A DNA stretch of 64,000 bases from Kribbella qitaiheensis (GCF_014217565.1 NZ_CP043661.1:124001-188000); one strand, 5' to 3'. Numbered from the stretch's first letter, positions 54,481-64,000 are shown. Made by a program: numbers and translations. The notes: generated from the sequence alone by a model not told the origin.

Positions 54481-55406
54481 GAGTCGTTTTCGCCGGCACC
54501 CCCGAGGTGTCGGTCACCGCGCTGAAGGCCATCGTTGCCAGCGGCCACGAACTGGTCGCCGTGGTGACCCGTCCCGACGCCCCGGCCGGCCGCGGCCGCA
54601 AACTGGTCGCTTCCCCGGTCGCGCAGTACGCCGAGGAGCTCGGCGGCATCGAGATCCTCAAGCCGGTCAAGCCGAGCGACCCCGCGTTCCTCGCCCGGCT
54701 CACCGAGATCGCGCCGGACTGCTGCCCGGTCGTCGCGTACGGCGGGTTGCTGCCGCAGGCCGCGCTCGACATCCCGCCGCACGGCTGGATCAACCTGCAC
54801 TTCTCCGTCCTCCCGGCCTGGCGAGGCGCCGCGCCCGTGCAGCAGTCGATCATCTCCGGCGACGACGTCACCGGCGCGAGCACGTTCCGGATCGTCAAAG
54901 CACTCGACGCGGGACCCGTGTACGGCGTCCTGACCGAGCGCATCGGCCCGAAGGACACGGCCGGCGATCTGCTCACCAGGTTGTCGGTCTCCGGTGCGAA
55001 GTTGCTGGTCGACACCCTCGACGGCATCGAGGCAGGCGCTCTCGTAGCCCAGGAGCAGCCGGCCGACGGGATCACGCTCGCGCCGAAGCTCACCGTCGAG
55101 GACGCCGAGCTGGACCTGGCCGCGCCCGCGCTGCGGGTCGACCGCCTCGTCCGTGGCTGCAACCCGTCGCCGGGTGCGTGGACCACCTTCCGCGGTGAAC
55201 GCCTCAAGGTCCTTGTAGTCAGCACAGTCGATGACGAGCTGAAGCCGGGCGAGATCCGCGCCACCAAGTCCTCGGTGCTGGTCGGGACCGGGAGCAAGGC
55301 GATCGAACTGGTCACGGTCCAGCCGCAGGGCAAGAAGCCGATGGCCGCCGCCGACTGGGCGCGCGGCGTACGGATCGTCGACGAAGACCGGCTGGGCTCC
55401 GAGTGA
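54477..55406 (+). CDS. fmt: Methionyl-tRNA formyltransferase
   Basis: Formylates initiator Met-tRNA. The 309-residue protein starts at GTG 54477 inside the def stop; [19 protein letters not shown], the folate/catalytic segment [25 protein letters not shown] and the OB-fold C-terminus ([19 protein letters not shown]) are clear. GTGA overlap with rsmB. Confidence 0.97.
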   Translation: MRVVFAGTPEVSVTALKAIVASGHELVAVVTRPDAPAGRGRKLVASPVAQYAEELGGIEILKPVKPSDPAFLARLTEIAPDCCPVVAYGGLLPQAALDIPPHGWINLHFSVLPAWRGAAPVQQSIISGDDVTGASTFRIVKALDAGPVYGVLTERIGPKDTAGDLLTRLSVSGAKLLVDTLDGIEAGALVAQEQPADGITLAPKLTVEDAELDLAAPALRVDRLVRGCNPSPGAWTTFRGERLKVLVVSTVDDELKPGEIRATKSSVLVGTGSKAIELVTVQPQGKKPMAAADWARGVRIVDEDRLGSE

Positions 55407-56794
55407 GCGACCGCAGTCCCCGCAACCGGGCCCCGCAACGCCGTCCGGACCAGGTCCGCCAGCTCGCCTATCGGGTGATCCGGCAGGTCACGGCCGAAGA
55501 CGGCTACGCCAACCTCGTCCTCAACAAGGCCCTCCGCGACCAGCGGATGAGCGGCCGGGACGCCGCGTTCTGTACCGAACTCGTGCACGGCACGCTGCGC
55601 TGGCAGGGCACGTACGACGCGGTGCTCGCGCGCTGCGTGTCACGTCCCCTGCCCGAGCTGGACGCGAACCTGCTCGACCTGCTCCGCCTCGGCACGCACC
55701 AGCTACTCCGGATGCGGGTCGACTCGTACGCTGCGGTGAACGAGATGGTCACGCTGACCCGCTTCGAGGCCGGCCAGAGCCGCAGCGGCCTGGTCAACGC
55801 CGTACTCCGGAAGGTCAGTCAGCGCACGCTCGACCAGTGGATCGCCACCATCGCGCCGTCACGTGAGGACGACGAATACGGCTATCTCGCGATCGCCAAG
55901 GCCCACCCGCGCTGGGTCATCGAGACGTTCGACGACGCGCTCGGTGTCCGTGGGATCGAAGGCGATCTGGTGGACCTGCTCGACGCCGACAACGACCCGC
56001 CTCGCGTCACGCTGGTTGCTCGTCCCGGCCTTGCCGAGCTGGATGAGCTGGTCGAAGCCGGAGCGACCCGCACGCGCTGGTCGCCGTACGGGGCTGTGCT
56101 GCAAGGCGGTGGTGATCCAGGGCGGATCGGTGCGGTCGCGACCGGGCGTGCTGGTGTGCAGGACGAGGGGTCGCAGCTTGTCGCGGCCGCGTTGGCCACT
56201 GCACCGCTGGAAGGCGAGGACGCTCGCTGGCTCGACCTGTGTGCCGGCCCTGGCGGCAAGTCAGCCCTACTGGCCTCCTTGGCGAACCAGAGAGATGCCT
56301 TGCTCACTGCAGTCGAGCCGCAGGAGCACCGGGCCGAGCTGGTGCGTTCCAACCTGCGTGCGGTGCCTGGTGATCACACGGTGCTCGTCGGAGACGGTAG
56401 GAACCCGACCTGGCCTGCTGGCTCGTACGACCGGGTGCTGGTCGACGTGCCGTGCAGCGGACTCGGCGCACTACGCCGTCGGCCGGAAGCACGCTGGCGG
56501 CGTACGCCGGAAGACGTCGCTGGGCTGCAGCCGCTGCAGGAGGCGCTGCTGGCGTCGGCGATCACCTCGGTGCGCCCTGGTGGAGTCGTGGCCTACGTGA
56601 CGTGCTCGCCGCACTACGGGGAGACCCGGGCGGTCGTGGACGCCGTACTGAACGGCCGCAGCGACGCAGAGGTCGAGGACGCGCGGGAGCTGTTCCCAGG
56701 CGTGCCAGCGCTTGGCGGTGGGCCGGATGTGCAGCTGTGGCCGCATCTGCACGGCACCGACGCGATGTACCTCGCGCTCATTCGCCGCCACTAG
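55403..56794 (+). CDS. rsmB: 16S rRNA (cytosine-967 C5) methyltransferase
   Basis: 463 residues: a NusB-like N-terminal RNA-binding domain ([26 protein letters not shown]...) and a Rossmann RNA-methyltransferase domain with SAM-binding [15 protein letters not shown] and the catalytic Cys pair in [16 protein letters not shown] and [10 protein letters not shown]. Start GTG 55403 overlaps fmt. Confidence 0.95.
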   Translation: MSDRSPRNRAPQRRPDQVRQLAYRVIRQVTAEDGYANLVLNKALRDQRMSGRDAAFCTELVHGTLRWQGTYDAVLARCVSRPLPELDANLLDLLRLGTHQLLRMRVDSYAAVNEMVTLTRFEAGQSRSGLVNAVLRKVSQRTLDQWIATIAPSREDDEYGYLAIAKAHPRWVIETFDDALGVRGIEGDLVDLLDADNDPPRVTLVARPGLAELDELVEAGATRTRWSPYGAVLQGGGDPGRIGAVATGRAGVQDEGSQLVAAALATAPLEGEDARWLDLCAGPGGKSALLASLANQRDALLTAVEPQEHRAELVRSNLRAVPGDHTVLVGDGRNPTWPAGSYDRVLVDVPCSGLGALRRRPEARWRRTPEDVAGLQPLQEALLASAITSVRPGGVVAYVTCSPHYGETRAVVDAVLNGRSDAEVEDARELFPGVPALGGGPDVQLWPHLHGTDAMYLALIRRH

Positions 56795-56820
56795 TGCCCC
56801 ATGTCGGAACACTAGTGTTC
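56789..56820. promoter_or_regulatory. Paired palindromes before the YdcZ-type transporter gene
   Basis: GAACACTAGTGTTC (56807-56820) is a perfect 14-bp palindrome, and its CACTAGTG core recurs at 56789-56796 over the rsmB stop, 21 bp (two helical turns) away. Further down CATGAT (56861-56866) lies six bases before the GTG, a weak leaderless-type box. Confidence 0.6.
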
Positions 56821-56872
56821 ATTCTGCGGACCGGGTGTAAGGTGCGTGGTGGCCGACGGTCATGATTGAGGC

Positions 56873-57865
56873 GTGACGACGACTGAATCCCGCCCTGCCC
56901 TCGGTACGCGACAGAGTCAGATCATCGGTCTCAGTGCCGCCTTCGGCATTGGCATGCTGGTGGCGATCCAGTCCCGGATCAACGGCGAGCTCGGCAACCG
57001 GCTCGGCGACGGCGTACCGGCTGCCCTCATCTCGTTCGTCTCCGGCCTGCTGATCCTGCTGGTCGCGTGCCTGGTCATCCCGCGCATCCGTACGTCGCTC
57101 GGCAACGTCTGGCGGACCATCCGGACGAGCTCTGGCGAGCAGGGCCAGCTCCGGTGGTGGCAGTGCATCGGGGGAGTGGCCGGCGCGTTCCTGGTGGCTA
57201 CCCAGTCCATCACCGTCTCGGTGATCGGCGTGGCTGTGTTCACGGTCGCAGTCGTCGCGGGGCAGGCCGTCAGCAGCCTGGTGGTCGACCGGCTCGGCTT
57301 CGGACCCGCGGGGCCACAGCCGTACACGACGCTGCGAGTAGTCGGTGCTGTGCTCGCACTAGGCGCAGTGGTGCTCGCAGTCTCCGACCGGCTGAGTCAC
57401 CCGTCCGGCCTGCTGATCGCAGTACTGCCCGCATTGGCCGGGATCGGCACGGCCGTGCAGCAGGCGATCAACGGCAGAGTGGCGCGAACAGCGTCGTCCG
57501 ATGCCTACGGCGCACTCGCCGCCGGCTTCATCAACTTCATGGCGGGCACGACCGCACTCGCTGTGGTCTTCCTGATCGACCTGTTGTTCCGCGGCCTGCC
57601 CCACAGCCTGCCGACCGATCCCTGGCTGTACTTCGGTGGCGCGTGCGGCGTGATCTTCATCAGCTCGGCAGCCGCCGTGGTGAGAGTCGTCGGCGTCTTC
57701 GTGCTGGGGCTCGGCACGATCGCGGGTCAGCTGATCGCCAGCCTGCTGATCGACCTCTTCCTGCCCGCCTCCGACCAGGCGGTCACCTTCCCGGTGGTCG
57801 CGGGTACCCTGCTCGCCCTCGTCGCCGTCGTGGTCGCCGCGATCCCCAATCTCAGGCGCGGCTGA
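56873..57865 (+). CDS. DMT-family transporter (YdcZ/DUF606 tandem type)
   Basis: A 330-residue membrane protein of about ten helices in two similar halves: GLSAAFGIGMLVAIQSRINGELG and ALAGIGTAVQQAINGRVARTA are the family's repeated entry motifs. Substrate unknown. The start is GTG 56873, six bases after CATGAT. The promoter carries a pair of palindromes but no regulator gene is adjacent. Confidence 0.88.
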   Translation: MTTTESRPALGTRQSQIIGLSAAFGIGMLVAIQSRINGELGNRLGDGVPAALISFVSGLLILLVACLVIPRIRTSLGNVWRTIRTSSGEQGQLRWWQCIGGVAGAFLVATQSITVSVIGVAVFTVAVVAGQAVSSLVVDRLGFGPAGPQPYTTLRVVGAVLALGAVVLAVSDRLSHPSGLLIAVLPALAGIGTAVQQAINGRVARTASSDAYGALAAGFINFMAGTTALAVVFLIDLLFRGLPHSLPTDPWLYFGGACGVIFISSAAAVVRVVGVFVLGLGTIAGQLIASLLIDLFLPASDQAVTFPVVAGTLLALVAVVVAAIPNLRRG

Positions 57866-57899
57866 CCCTCAGGCGGCGGACATCTGCTGGGTCAGGACC

Positions 57900-58883
57900 T
57901 CACCCAACCGGCGCTGCCGTCGGCTCCGCGGGGAGCTTGGGCTTCCGGCCTCTCCGGACAGCGCGTAGTACCCCTTGGGACACCGCGACGCCGAACAGGA
58001 CGATCAGCGCGCCGACCGGCTGGTACCAGGTGAGGTGTTCGTCCAGTACCAGGACGCCGACGATGATGGCGAAGATTGGCATCACATAGGTGACCATCGA
58101 GGTCATGCTGGCACCGACCAGCCGGATCACCCGCAGGTTCAGCACGAACGCGATCCCGCTGCCCAGGGCGCCCAGCGCGACGACGCTGCCGACCACCTTG
58201 AGCGAGAGATCCCACGGCATCGGCGGCGCGTGACCGGCGACGATCGGGGCCACGATCGCGAGCTGAACGCTTGCGCAGAGCAACAAACTCGCCGACAGGG
58301 CGGTGCCGGACAACTTGCTGCCGGCGATGAACCGCTTCTGGTACGGAATGGCCACGCCGTACGAGCAGGCAGCTGCCATGCAGAGCAGCTGGCCGGTCAG
58401 GTCGGCACCGCCGTGCAGCTGCCAGGCGCCGAGCACGACGAGCATGCCCAGGAAGCCGAGGAGCAGCCCGATCGCCCGCTGGGCCGTGAACTTTTCGGTT
58501 CTGAAGACCAGTACTGCGATGGGCAGCACCACGAGCGGGGTGATGCCGTTCCAGATGCCGGCCAGGAGCGACGGGACGCGCTGTTCGCCGTACCCGAACA
58601 GCGTCCAGGGCAGCGCGGAACCGATCGCGCCGAGCACGAAGGTGTGCATCCAGATCCGCGGCTCGCGCGGCAATGACTGACGCTTGAACGCGAGGACGAC
58701 CAGCAGCACCGCGGAGCCGGCCAGCACCCGGCCGAGCGCGAGGTACACCGGGTGGAGTTCGCGGACCGCGACCGAGATGAACAGGAAGCTGCAGCCCCAG
58801 ATCGCGGCCAGCAGGAGCATGGTCGGAAGCCAGGCGCGGATGGGAGGCATGTCAGGAGTCGTCTGGGTGCTCACTCCTGACAT
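57900..58883 (-). CDS. EamA-family DMT transporter
   Basis: A 327-residue, ten-helix exporter with two EamA domains (WLPTMLLLAAIWGCSFLFISVAV; LLCMAAACSYGVAIPYQKRFI). I start at ATG 58883 (MSGVSTQTTPDMPPIRAW); GTG 58874 and ATG 58850 are alternatives. It converges on the YdcZ-type gene. Substrate unknown; no adjacent regulator. Confidence 0.87.
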   Translation of the reverse strand: MSGVSTQTTPDMPPIRAWLPTMLLLAAIWGCSFLFISVAVRELHPVYLALGRVLAGSAVLLVVLAFKRQSLPREPRIWMHTFVLGAIGSALPWTLFGYGEQRVPSLLAGIWNGITPLVVLPIAVLVFRTEKFTAQRAIGLLLGFLGMLVVLGAWQLHGGADLTGQLLCMAAACSYGVAIPYQKRFIAGSKLSGTALSASLLLCASVQLAIVAPIVAGHAPPMPWDLSLKVVGSVVALGALGSGIAFVLNLRVIRLVGASMTSMVTYVMPIFAIIVGVLVLDEHLTWYQPVGALIVLFGVAVSQGVLRAVRRGRKPKLPAEPTAAPVG

Positions 58884-59084
58884 CCTGCAATAGATCGCCG
58901 ACATTTTCCGCATCCTGCCCGGAATTGGGCAGCAGCCCGACTTCCACGCGGTCCTGCCCGACCCTCGCCCCGGCTTCGGGCCCGGGCTCCGCCGGCCCCC
59001 CGCGACGCGGGTGCCGGTCCGGACAGCACCGAACACGTGGTGACACCTGGCGGTTGGCCGGCATCCGTGGAGAGGATGGGCGGC

Positions 59085-60275
59085 ATGGGTGCCTTCGAGG
59101 TTGATGCGGTCCGCAAGCAGTTCCCCGCGCTGAACGAGGGGGCCGCGCATTTCGACGGCCCGGGAGGGTCGCAGACGCCGCAGGTGGTCGCCGACGCGGT
59201 GGCCGCGACGATGGTGTCGGCGCTGGCCAATCGCGGTCAGCTGACGCCGGCCGAGCGTCGCGCCGACGAGGTGGTCCTCGGCGCTCGCCAGGCGATGGCG
59301 GATCTGCTCGGCACCGACCCGGGCGGCATCGTCTTCGGCCGGAGCATGACTCAGCTGACCTACGACTTCGCCCGCACACTCGCGAAGAACTGGGGACCAG
59401 GCGACGAGATCGTCGTGACCCGCCTGGACCACGACGCGAACATCCGGCCTTGGGTCCAGGCCGCGGAGGCAGCCGGGGCCACGGTTCGCTGGCTCGCCTT
59501 CGACCCCACGACCTCGGAACTCGACGATCTCGAGCCGTTGCTGTCTGACCGCACCCGGCTCGTCGCCGTCACCGGCGCCTCCAACCTGGTCGGCACTCGC
59601 CCCGATCTACCCGCCATCGTTGAGCTTGTGCACGCGGCCGGAGCACTCGTGTACGTCGACGGCGTGCACCTGACCCCGCATGCGCCGGTGGACGCTTCCT
59701 TCGCGGACTTCTACGCCTGTTCGCCGTACAAGTTCTTCGGCCCGCACTGCGGCGTGCTCTCGGCGGCGCCGTCCTTGCTCGACGGGCTGCGGCCGGACAA
59801 GTTGCTTCCGGCAAGCAACATGGTGCCGGAGCGGTTCGAGTTCGGCACCCTGCCGTACGAATTGCTCGCCGGAACGACCGCGGCCGTGGACTTCCTGGCC
59901 GGGCTCGGCGGAACGGGGGAGAACCGCAGAGAGCGTTTGCTGACTTCTCTCGCGTTGCTCGAGCTGTACGAGGACAACCTGCGGGAGGACCTCGAAACCA
60001 GGCTCGCCGCGATCGACGGCATCACCCTCCACGGCCACGCGCAACGCCGTACGCCGACTCTGCTCTTCTCCGTGGCCGGCCTTGAATCGCGTGAGGTCGC
60101 GGCCCGGCTCGCAGAGGCCGGCGTCAACGCACCGGCCGGGTCGTTCTATGCGCTGGAGGCCTCCCGGCATCTCGGCCTCGGCGACACCGGCGCAGTGCGA
60201 GCCGGCCTCGCCCCCTACACGAATCAGTCGGACGTAGACCGGCTGGTCGAAGGTGTCGCGCAACTGAGCACCTGA
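59085..60275 (+). CDS. Cysteine desulfurase-like PLP enzyme (VC1184 subfamily)
   Basis: A 396-residue class-V aminotransferase fold: VRKQFPALNEGAAHFDGPGGSQTP is the subfamily's opening, the PLP Asp/His segment is YVDGVHLTPHAPVD and the Schiff-base Lys lies in FYACSPYKFFGPHCG. The active-site Cys loop of real cysteine desulfurases is not evident, so another lyase activity is possible. ATG 59085 has GAGAGG nine bases upstream; ATG 59076 is an alternative. Stands alone. Confidence 0.85.
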   Translation: MGAFEVDAVRKQFPALNEGAAHFDGPGGSQTPQVVADAVAATMVSALANRGQLTPAERRADEVVLGARQAMADLLGTDPGGIVFGRSMTQLTYDFARTLAKNWGPGDEIVVTRLDHDANIRPWVQAAEAAGATVRWLAFDPTTSELDDLEPLLSDRTRLVAVTGASNLVGTRPDLPAIVELVHAAGALVYVDGVHLTPHAPVDASFADFYACSPYKFFGPHCGVLSAAPSLLDGLRPDKLLPASNMVPERFEFGTLPYELLAGTTAAVDFLAGLGGTGENRRERLLTSLALLELYEDNLREDLETRLAAIDGITLHGHAQRRTPTLLFSVAGLESREVAARLAEAGVNAPAGSFYALEASRHLGLGDTGAVRAGLAPYTNQSDVDRLVEGVAQLST

Positions 60276-60309
60276 CCCTCCATCTCCACCGCCCCGAGGA
60301 GAACCGCCC

Positions 60310-61323
60310 ATGCTTACCAAACTCCTGACCTGTATCACGGCCCTGCTCATCGCTATACCGTCGACTGCTGTTTCTTCGTCGGCGGCAGCTCCTCCCTCGG
60401 ATCCGGCGCGGGCCGAGTTGCGGGGGATCGTCGAGAACGTCACCGGCGCGACCGGTAAGCGGTACGGCGTACATGACGACGCCGGTCACGTGATGGACAC
60501 CGTCAAGATCATCCAGGACTCCACCGGCGGCTACCTCGCCGTCTCGCACCACCTGGCGAGCGACGGCCATTTCCGTGTCAACCTCGCGACCTCGACCGAT
60601 CTGCTCAACTGGCACTGGGTCCGCGAACTCGCCGGCAGCAACACCGGCCCGGCGTCGCAACCGACCATCGCGCAGGCGTCGAACGGCGGGTTCGTGATGG
60701 CCTGGGAGCAGGAGAAGCCGGGCGGCGGAGACAACCATCTCGCCTTCCGGTACTACGCCGGCAGGACCGACCTGCTGGCCGGCCGGGTCGGCAAATCGTT
60801 CGACGCGGCCAGGCGGCTGTCTTCGTGCGCCGAGGGGACGCCGAACATGTACAAGATCACGCTCTCTCCCGATATCGAGCACTCCACGATCGACATCGGC
60901 GGCCACTACTACTGGAACTGCGACCGGGACCGGCAGCAGCGCGGCCAGTTGACCAACTTCAACTCCTGGACGAACTCGGCCCAGTCGAACTACGACAACG
61001 CCCTGCTCTACTGGGGCGTCGGCGGCAACATCGGTGACCGCGACCAGGTGTCCTTCCGCGGCTACAGCTTCGGCCTGATCGAAGGCCAGTACACCAAGGG
61101 CGACTTCGGCTCGTGGCGCACGTTCGTCTACGACTACCAGACCGGCAACGCCGACCGCACGACGATCCGCACCGACGCTGGCAGTACGGCGTTCGCGAAC
61201 CCCACAGTGAGCGCTCTCCGCGCTCCGAACGGCCAGTCCGCCATCCTTGTCACCCTCTTCATTCCGAGCGAGGGCGCCGGTGCGGGGGAGTCGGGCGAAC
61301 TCATCTATTACAAGACGTTATGA
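60310..61323 (+). CDS. Secreted protein with beta-propeller (GH43-like) fold pattern
   Basis: 337 residues: signal peptide (LLTCITALLIAIPSTAVSSSAAA), then repeated strand motifs such as GYLAVSHHLASDGHFRVNLATSTDLLNWHWVREL and GGFVMAWEQEKPGGGDNHLAFRYYAG, the pattern of five-bladed GH43/GH117-like propellers. I cannot place the catalytic triad with confidence, so enzyme or binding function is open. GAGGAG precedes ATG 60310. It is upstream of an alpha-galactosidase-like gene. Confidence 0.72.
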   Translation: MLTKLLTCITALLIAIPSTAVSSSAAAPPSDPARAELRGIVENVTGATGKRYGVHDDAGHVMDTVKIIQDSTGGYLAVSHHLASDGHFRVNLATSTDLLNWHWVRELAGSNTGPASQPTIAQASNGGFVMAWEQEKPGGGDNHLAFRYYAGRTDLLAGRVGKSFDAARRLSSCAEGTPNMYKITLSPDIEHSTIDIGGHYYWNCDRDRQQRGQLTNFNSWTNSAQSNYDNALLYWGVGGNIGDRDQVSFRGYSFGLIEGQYTKGDFGSWRTFVYDYQTGNADRTTIRTDAGSTAFANPTVSALRAPNGQSAILVTLFIPSEGAGAGESGELIYYKTL

Positions 61324-61350
61324 CCTTCTCCGGACTGGGTCCCCGAAGCC

Positions 61351-61380
61351 TTGACTGCTCTGGAAGTTAATAACTAAAGT
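61351..61380 (+). promoter_or_regulatory. Promoter and ROK-type operator of the alpha-galactosidase gene
   Basis: TTGACT (61351-61356), 18 bases, TAAAGT (61375-61380) form a promoter. AGTTAATAACT (61365-61375), an inverted repeat, lies in its spacer, fitting the A/T-rich TTA-type sites of ROK regulators; TTGACT/AGTCAA also flank it as inverted arms. The ROK gene two places downstream is the likely binder. Confidence 0.6.
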
Positions 61381-61445
61381 CAATGGGGTAAGTCGGTCCC
61401 CGCTTGCGGCTGACTTCCGGAACACGATCTGGAGGAGTCCGCGGA

Positions 61446-63026
61446 GTGAACGAACCGACCAACGTCTTCGTCCAGGCGACAGCCGGCGACTCCCTGATCG
61501 CCGCTACAGGCAATGGCCAGACCTGGGCCGCCGCCGGCATCGAGGTCAGCTGGACCGATCCCGACATCTTGGTGAGCGCGACCCGCGACATCTCGCGGGT
61601 CGCGCTTCGCTGGGACCAGCCGATGGCCCCGGAAGTACTGGTCCTCGGTGACGCCTGGGAACGCTCGTACGGCGATCTCCAGTGGCGTCATCTCCAGCCG
61701 GAGCGCCTACTCCCGTGGTACTGGCTGGCGCACGACCGTCAGAGCGGCTCGACCACCGGGATGGGCGTCGACGTCCACCCCGCCGCCTTCTGCTCGTGGA
61801 CGGTGGATCTCGGCGGCGTGACTCTGTGGCTCGACCTCCGCAACGGTGGTGGACCCACCCGGCTCGGTGGCCGTTCCCTGGTGGCCGCCAGTGTCCGGCG
61901 GTTCGAGGACGCCGGTACGCCGTGGCTGACCCTGGGGGCCGCGATCGAGTCCATGAGTTCCCGGCTACCGGCGCGACCTGAGCCCGTGCCGGTAGTCGGG
62001 GCGAACAACTGGTACTACGCGTACGGCGAAGGCTTCGACGAGAAGGCCGTTCTCCAGGACGCCGCGACCGTGGTCGAGTTGGCCGATGGGCATCCGATCA
62101 AGCCGTTCTCCGTGGTCGACGACGGCTGGAACCCGGGCGGCAACGCCTCGGGCGGTCCCTGGGAGAGCGGTATCTCCGGGATCTTCGACGACATGGCCGG
62201 TACCGCGGCCGCCGTGAAAGAGCTCGGCGCGCGGCCGGGACTCTGGTTCCGCCCGCTGCTGTCGCGGGAGAGCGGCCCCTGGCAACGCACCGGCCAGACC
62301 GACGGCTTCGGCCGCGCACTCGACCCGTCGTACCCCGAGGTACTCGACCTGGTTCGCGCGGATCTGCACCGGTTCCGCGACTGGGGGTACGAGCTGGTCA
62401 AACACGACTTCAGCACGTACGACATCTTCGGCCGGTTCGCCCCGGCGATGGGCGCGCGGCTGACCGACGACGGCTGGCAACTGCACGACACCACCCGCAC
62501 TACGGCCGAGATCGTGCTCGCGTTCTATCGCGAGATCCGCGCGGCGGCGGGCGACGTCGTACTGATCGGCTGCAACACCGTCGGCCATCTGGCCGCGGGA
62601 CTGGTCGACATCCAGCGAACCGGTGACGACACCTCCGGGCGGGACTGGGAGCGGACCCGGAAGATGGGGGTCAATTCGCTGGCCTTCCGGCTGCCGCAGC
62701 ACAACCGGCTCTTCACTCTCGACGCCGACTGCGTGCCTTGCACACCGCAGACGCCGTGGGAGCTGAACCGCCAGTTCCTGGATCTGGTGGCCCGATCGGG
62801 GAGCGCTCTCTTCGTTTCCATCGATCCCGCCGCCCGGACGGAGCGGACGGATCGCGACCTGAGCGACGGTATACGGTTGACATTGAACGGCGGCGACGGA
62901 GTCGAGGGTGGGATCGAACCGCTGGACTGGCTGGTGAACAGCACGCCGAACGTCTGGCGGGCCGGTGACGGCGAGGTCCGGTACGACTGGTCGCGGCTCT
63001 GGGGCGCCGACCCGGCTGCGGGCTGA
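61446..63026 (+). CDS. Alpha-galactosidase-like glycoside hydrolase (GH36-type)
   Basis: A 526-residue protein without signal peptide. VGANNWYYAYG, FSVVDDGWNPG, and YELVKHDFSTYDIFG carry the clan-D pattern in which the Asp of the KxD segment is the nucleophile; RTGDDTSGRDWERTRKMGVNS holds the probable acid/base Asp. GTG 61446 has GGAGGAG at good distance. Cytoplasmic location suggests it acts on imported oligosaccharides. The ROK gene follows after 30 bp. Confidence 0.8.
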   Translation: MNEPTNVFVQATAGDSLIAATGNGQTWAAAGIEVSWTDPDILVSATRDISRVALRWDQPMAPEVLVLGDAWERSYGDLQWRHLQPERLLPWYWLAHDRQSGSTTGMGVDVHPAAFCSWTVDLGGVTLWLDLRNGGGPTRLGGRSLVAASVRRFEDAGTPWLTLGAAIESMSSRLPARPEPVPVVGANNWYYAYGEGFDEKAVLQDAATVVELADGHPIKPFSVVDDGWNPGGNASGGPWESGISGIFDDMAGTAAAVKELGARPGLWFRPLLSRESGPWQRTGQTDGFGRALDPSYPEVLDLVRADLHRFRDWGYELVKHDFSTYDIFGRFAPAMGARLTDDGWQLHDTTRTTAEIVLAFYREIRAAAGDVVLIGCNTVGHLAAGLVDIQRTGDDTSGRDWERTRKMGVNSLAFRLPQHNRLFTLDADCVPCTPQTPWELNRQFLDLVARSGSALFVSIDPAARTERTDRDLSDGIRLTLNGGDGVEGGIEPLDWLVNSTPNVWRAGDGEVRYDWSRLWGADPAAG

Positions 63027-63056
63027 GGGCGCCGTGGTGCGAGGACAGGGGGAGTG

Positions 63057-64000
63057 GTGAACACCGAACAGCCTCCGGCCGTGGTACGCCGGGGTACCAA
63101 CCTGGATCGGGTGGGCGGCTTCAACGACACCGTGGTGCTGGACGCGATCCGGCGCGCGGACGGACTACTGAGCCGGGTCGAGATCGCGGCGGCGACCGGT
63201 CTTTCCGGCCAGGCCATCTCCAACATCACCCGCCGGCTGCTGGAAGCCGGCCTGGTCCGCGAAGCCGGCCGGCAGAAGAGCACCGGTCTCGGCAAGCCGC
63301 GGACCCTCCTCGAACTCGAACCCACCGGCCAGTACGCCGTCGGCGTGCACCTGGACCCGGCCGTCGTCACGGTGGTCGTGCTCGATCTGACCGGCCAGGT
63401 GGTCGCGCGCCGGCGGACCGAGACGCCGGCCAGCACCGACGATCCCGATGTCATGATCGCTGGAATCGCTGCCAGCGTGGAAGAGGTCATCGCGGCGGCC
63501 GGTGCGCCGAGGGAACGTGTGGTCGGGGTCGGGATCGCTGCTCCTGGGCCGATCGACGTCGACCGTGGTGTCGTGGTCGACCCGCCGAACCTGAGTGCGT
63601 GGCACCTCGTGCCGCTTCGCGACGCCCTGCGTGAGCGGACCGGCCTGCCGGTGCTCTTGGACAAGGACGTGACCGCCGCGGCCTCGGCCGAGAAGTGGGC
63701 CGGCGGCCCCAACGGTCGCGGCAGCTTCGTCTTCTTCTACCTCGGCACCGGCGTCGGCGCCGGTCTGGTGATCGGCGACGAGGTGGTCCGCGGTTCGTCC
63801 AGCAACGTCGGCGAGATCGGTCACGTCATCGTCGACCCCGACGGGCCGCTCTGCTACTGCGGCCGGCGCGGCTGTGTCGGCGAGACCAGCCAGCCCCGGT
63901 ACCTCGTCCAGCAGGCGGTGCACGCGGGAGTACTTGCCCAGGGCATCGATATCGACGATCGGCACGCCGTCGACGTCGCGTTCGCCGAGCTGTGTTCGCA
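63057..64000 (+). CDS. ROK-family transcriptional regulator (cut by window end)
   Basis: Partial: the first 314 residues are present and the gene runs off the window. N-terminal winged helix (LLSRVEIAAATGLSGQAISNITRRLLEAGLVREAGRQ), then the ROK kinase-like domain with GVGIAAPGPIDVDRG, FFYLGTGVGAGLVIGDEV and the zinc motif CYCGRRGCVGE. Start GTG 63057 with AGGGGGAG before it. It follows the alpha-galactosidase-like gene by 30 bp and probably represses it through the TTA-rich palindrome at 61365. Confidence 0.93.
   Translation, partial: MNTEQPPAVVRRGTNLDRVGGFNDTVVLDAIRRADGLLSRVEIAAATGLSGQAISNITRRLLEAGLVREAGRQKSTGLGKPRTLLELEPTGQYAVGVHLDPAVVTVVVLDLTGQVVARRRTETPASTDDPDVMIAGIAASVEEVIAAAGAPRERVVGVGIAAPGPIDVDRGVVVDPPNLSAWHLVPLRDALRERTGLPVLLDKDVTAAASAEKWAGGPNGRGSFVFFYLGTGVGAGLVIGDEVVRGSSSNVGEIGHVIVDPDGPLCYCGRRGCVGETSQPRYLVQQAVHAGVLAQGIDIDDRHAVDVAFAELCS

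Overview
The window is high-GC actinobacterial chromosome. The gene order aroC-aroK-aroB / aroQ / efp-nusB-bldD / pyrR-pyrB-pyrC-carA-carB-pyrD-pyrF / mihF-gmk-rpoZ-coaBC / metK / priA / def-fmt-rsmB is the classic actinobacterial aro-pyr housekeeping locus. BldD, the actinobacterial IHF-like protein, a HelR-type RNA polymerase ATPase and a helicase-dead PriA point to a filamentous actinomycete. My best guess is Kribbella or a close nocardioidal relative; this is an inference from content, not from a database match.

Layout. 1-2936: shikimate genes. 2961-6874: ECF sigma/anti-sigma pair and HelR on the minus strand, with a divergent TetR gene. 7670-9157: aroQ between tandem-repeat arrays. 9158-10696: an orphan cytochrome b. 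10882-19939: a beta-galactan utilisation divergon (GH42 and two secreted GH53 on minus; lipoprotein binding protein, two permeases and LacI on plus) with two LacI-type operators in the divergent promoter. 20032-25013: NAD epimerase, a MarR-controlled block (EamA exporter / MarR / PIMT-like FxLD methyltransferase) and a Pro/Gln-rich membrane protein. 25249-37116: efp-nusB, bldD and the pyrimidine operon with a PyrR-binding leader. 37436-40251: LysR, EamA exporter, two paralogous lipoproteins. 40322-42953: mihF-gmk-rpoZ-coaBC. 43158-44347: an AlkZ-like remnant and a CMD/HxlR pair. 44528-47872: metK, priA. 47995-53617: ArsR/MFS, HAD phosphatase, lipoprotein and C39-like secreted protein. 53938-56794: def-fmt-rsmB. 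56873-60275: two drug/metabolite-type transporters and a cysteine-desulfurase-like enzyme. 60310-64000: secreted beta-propeller-like protein, alpha-galactosidase-like enzyme and a ROK regulator cut by the window edge.

Cross-cutting observations. (1) Four genes (helR, aroQ, the NAD epimerase, the ArsR gene) carry tandem duplications of their own 3' ends, stop codon included. (2) Four genes (eamA, bldD, carB, a lipoprotein) are each frameshifted by one extra base, always in a GGGCCGG where GGCCGG restores the frame; this looks like a systematic sequencing error and creates a false CarB-PyrD fusion. (3) Nine genes show a TAnnnT box 6-7 nt before the start codon, the signature of leaderless transcription. 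(4) Two copies of a roughly 104-bp hairpin element with conserved 19-21 bp arms occur 16 kb apart. No tRNA, rRNA, CRISPR or insertion sequence was recognised.
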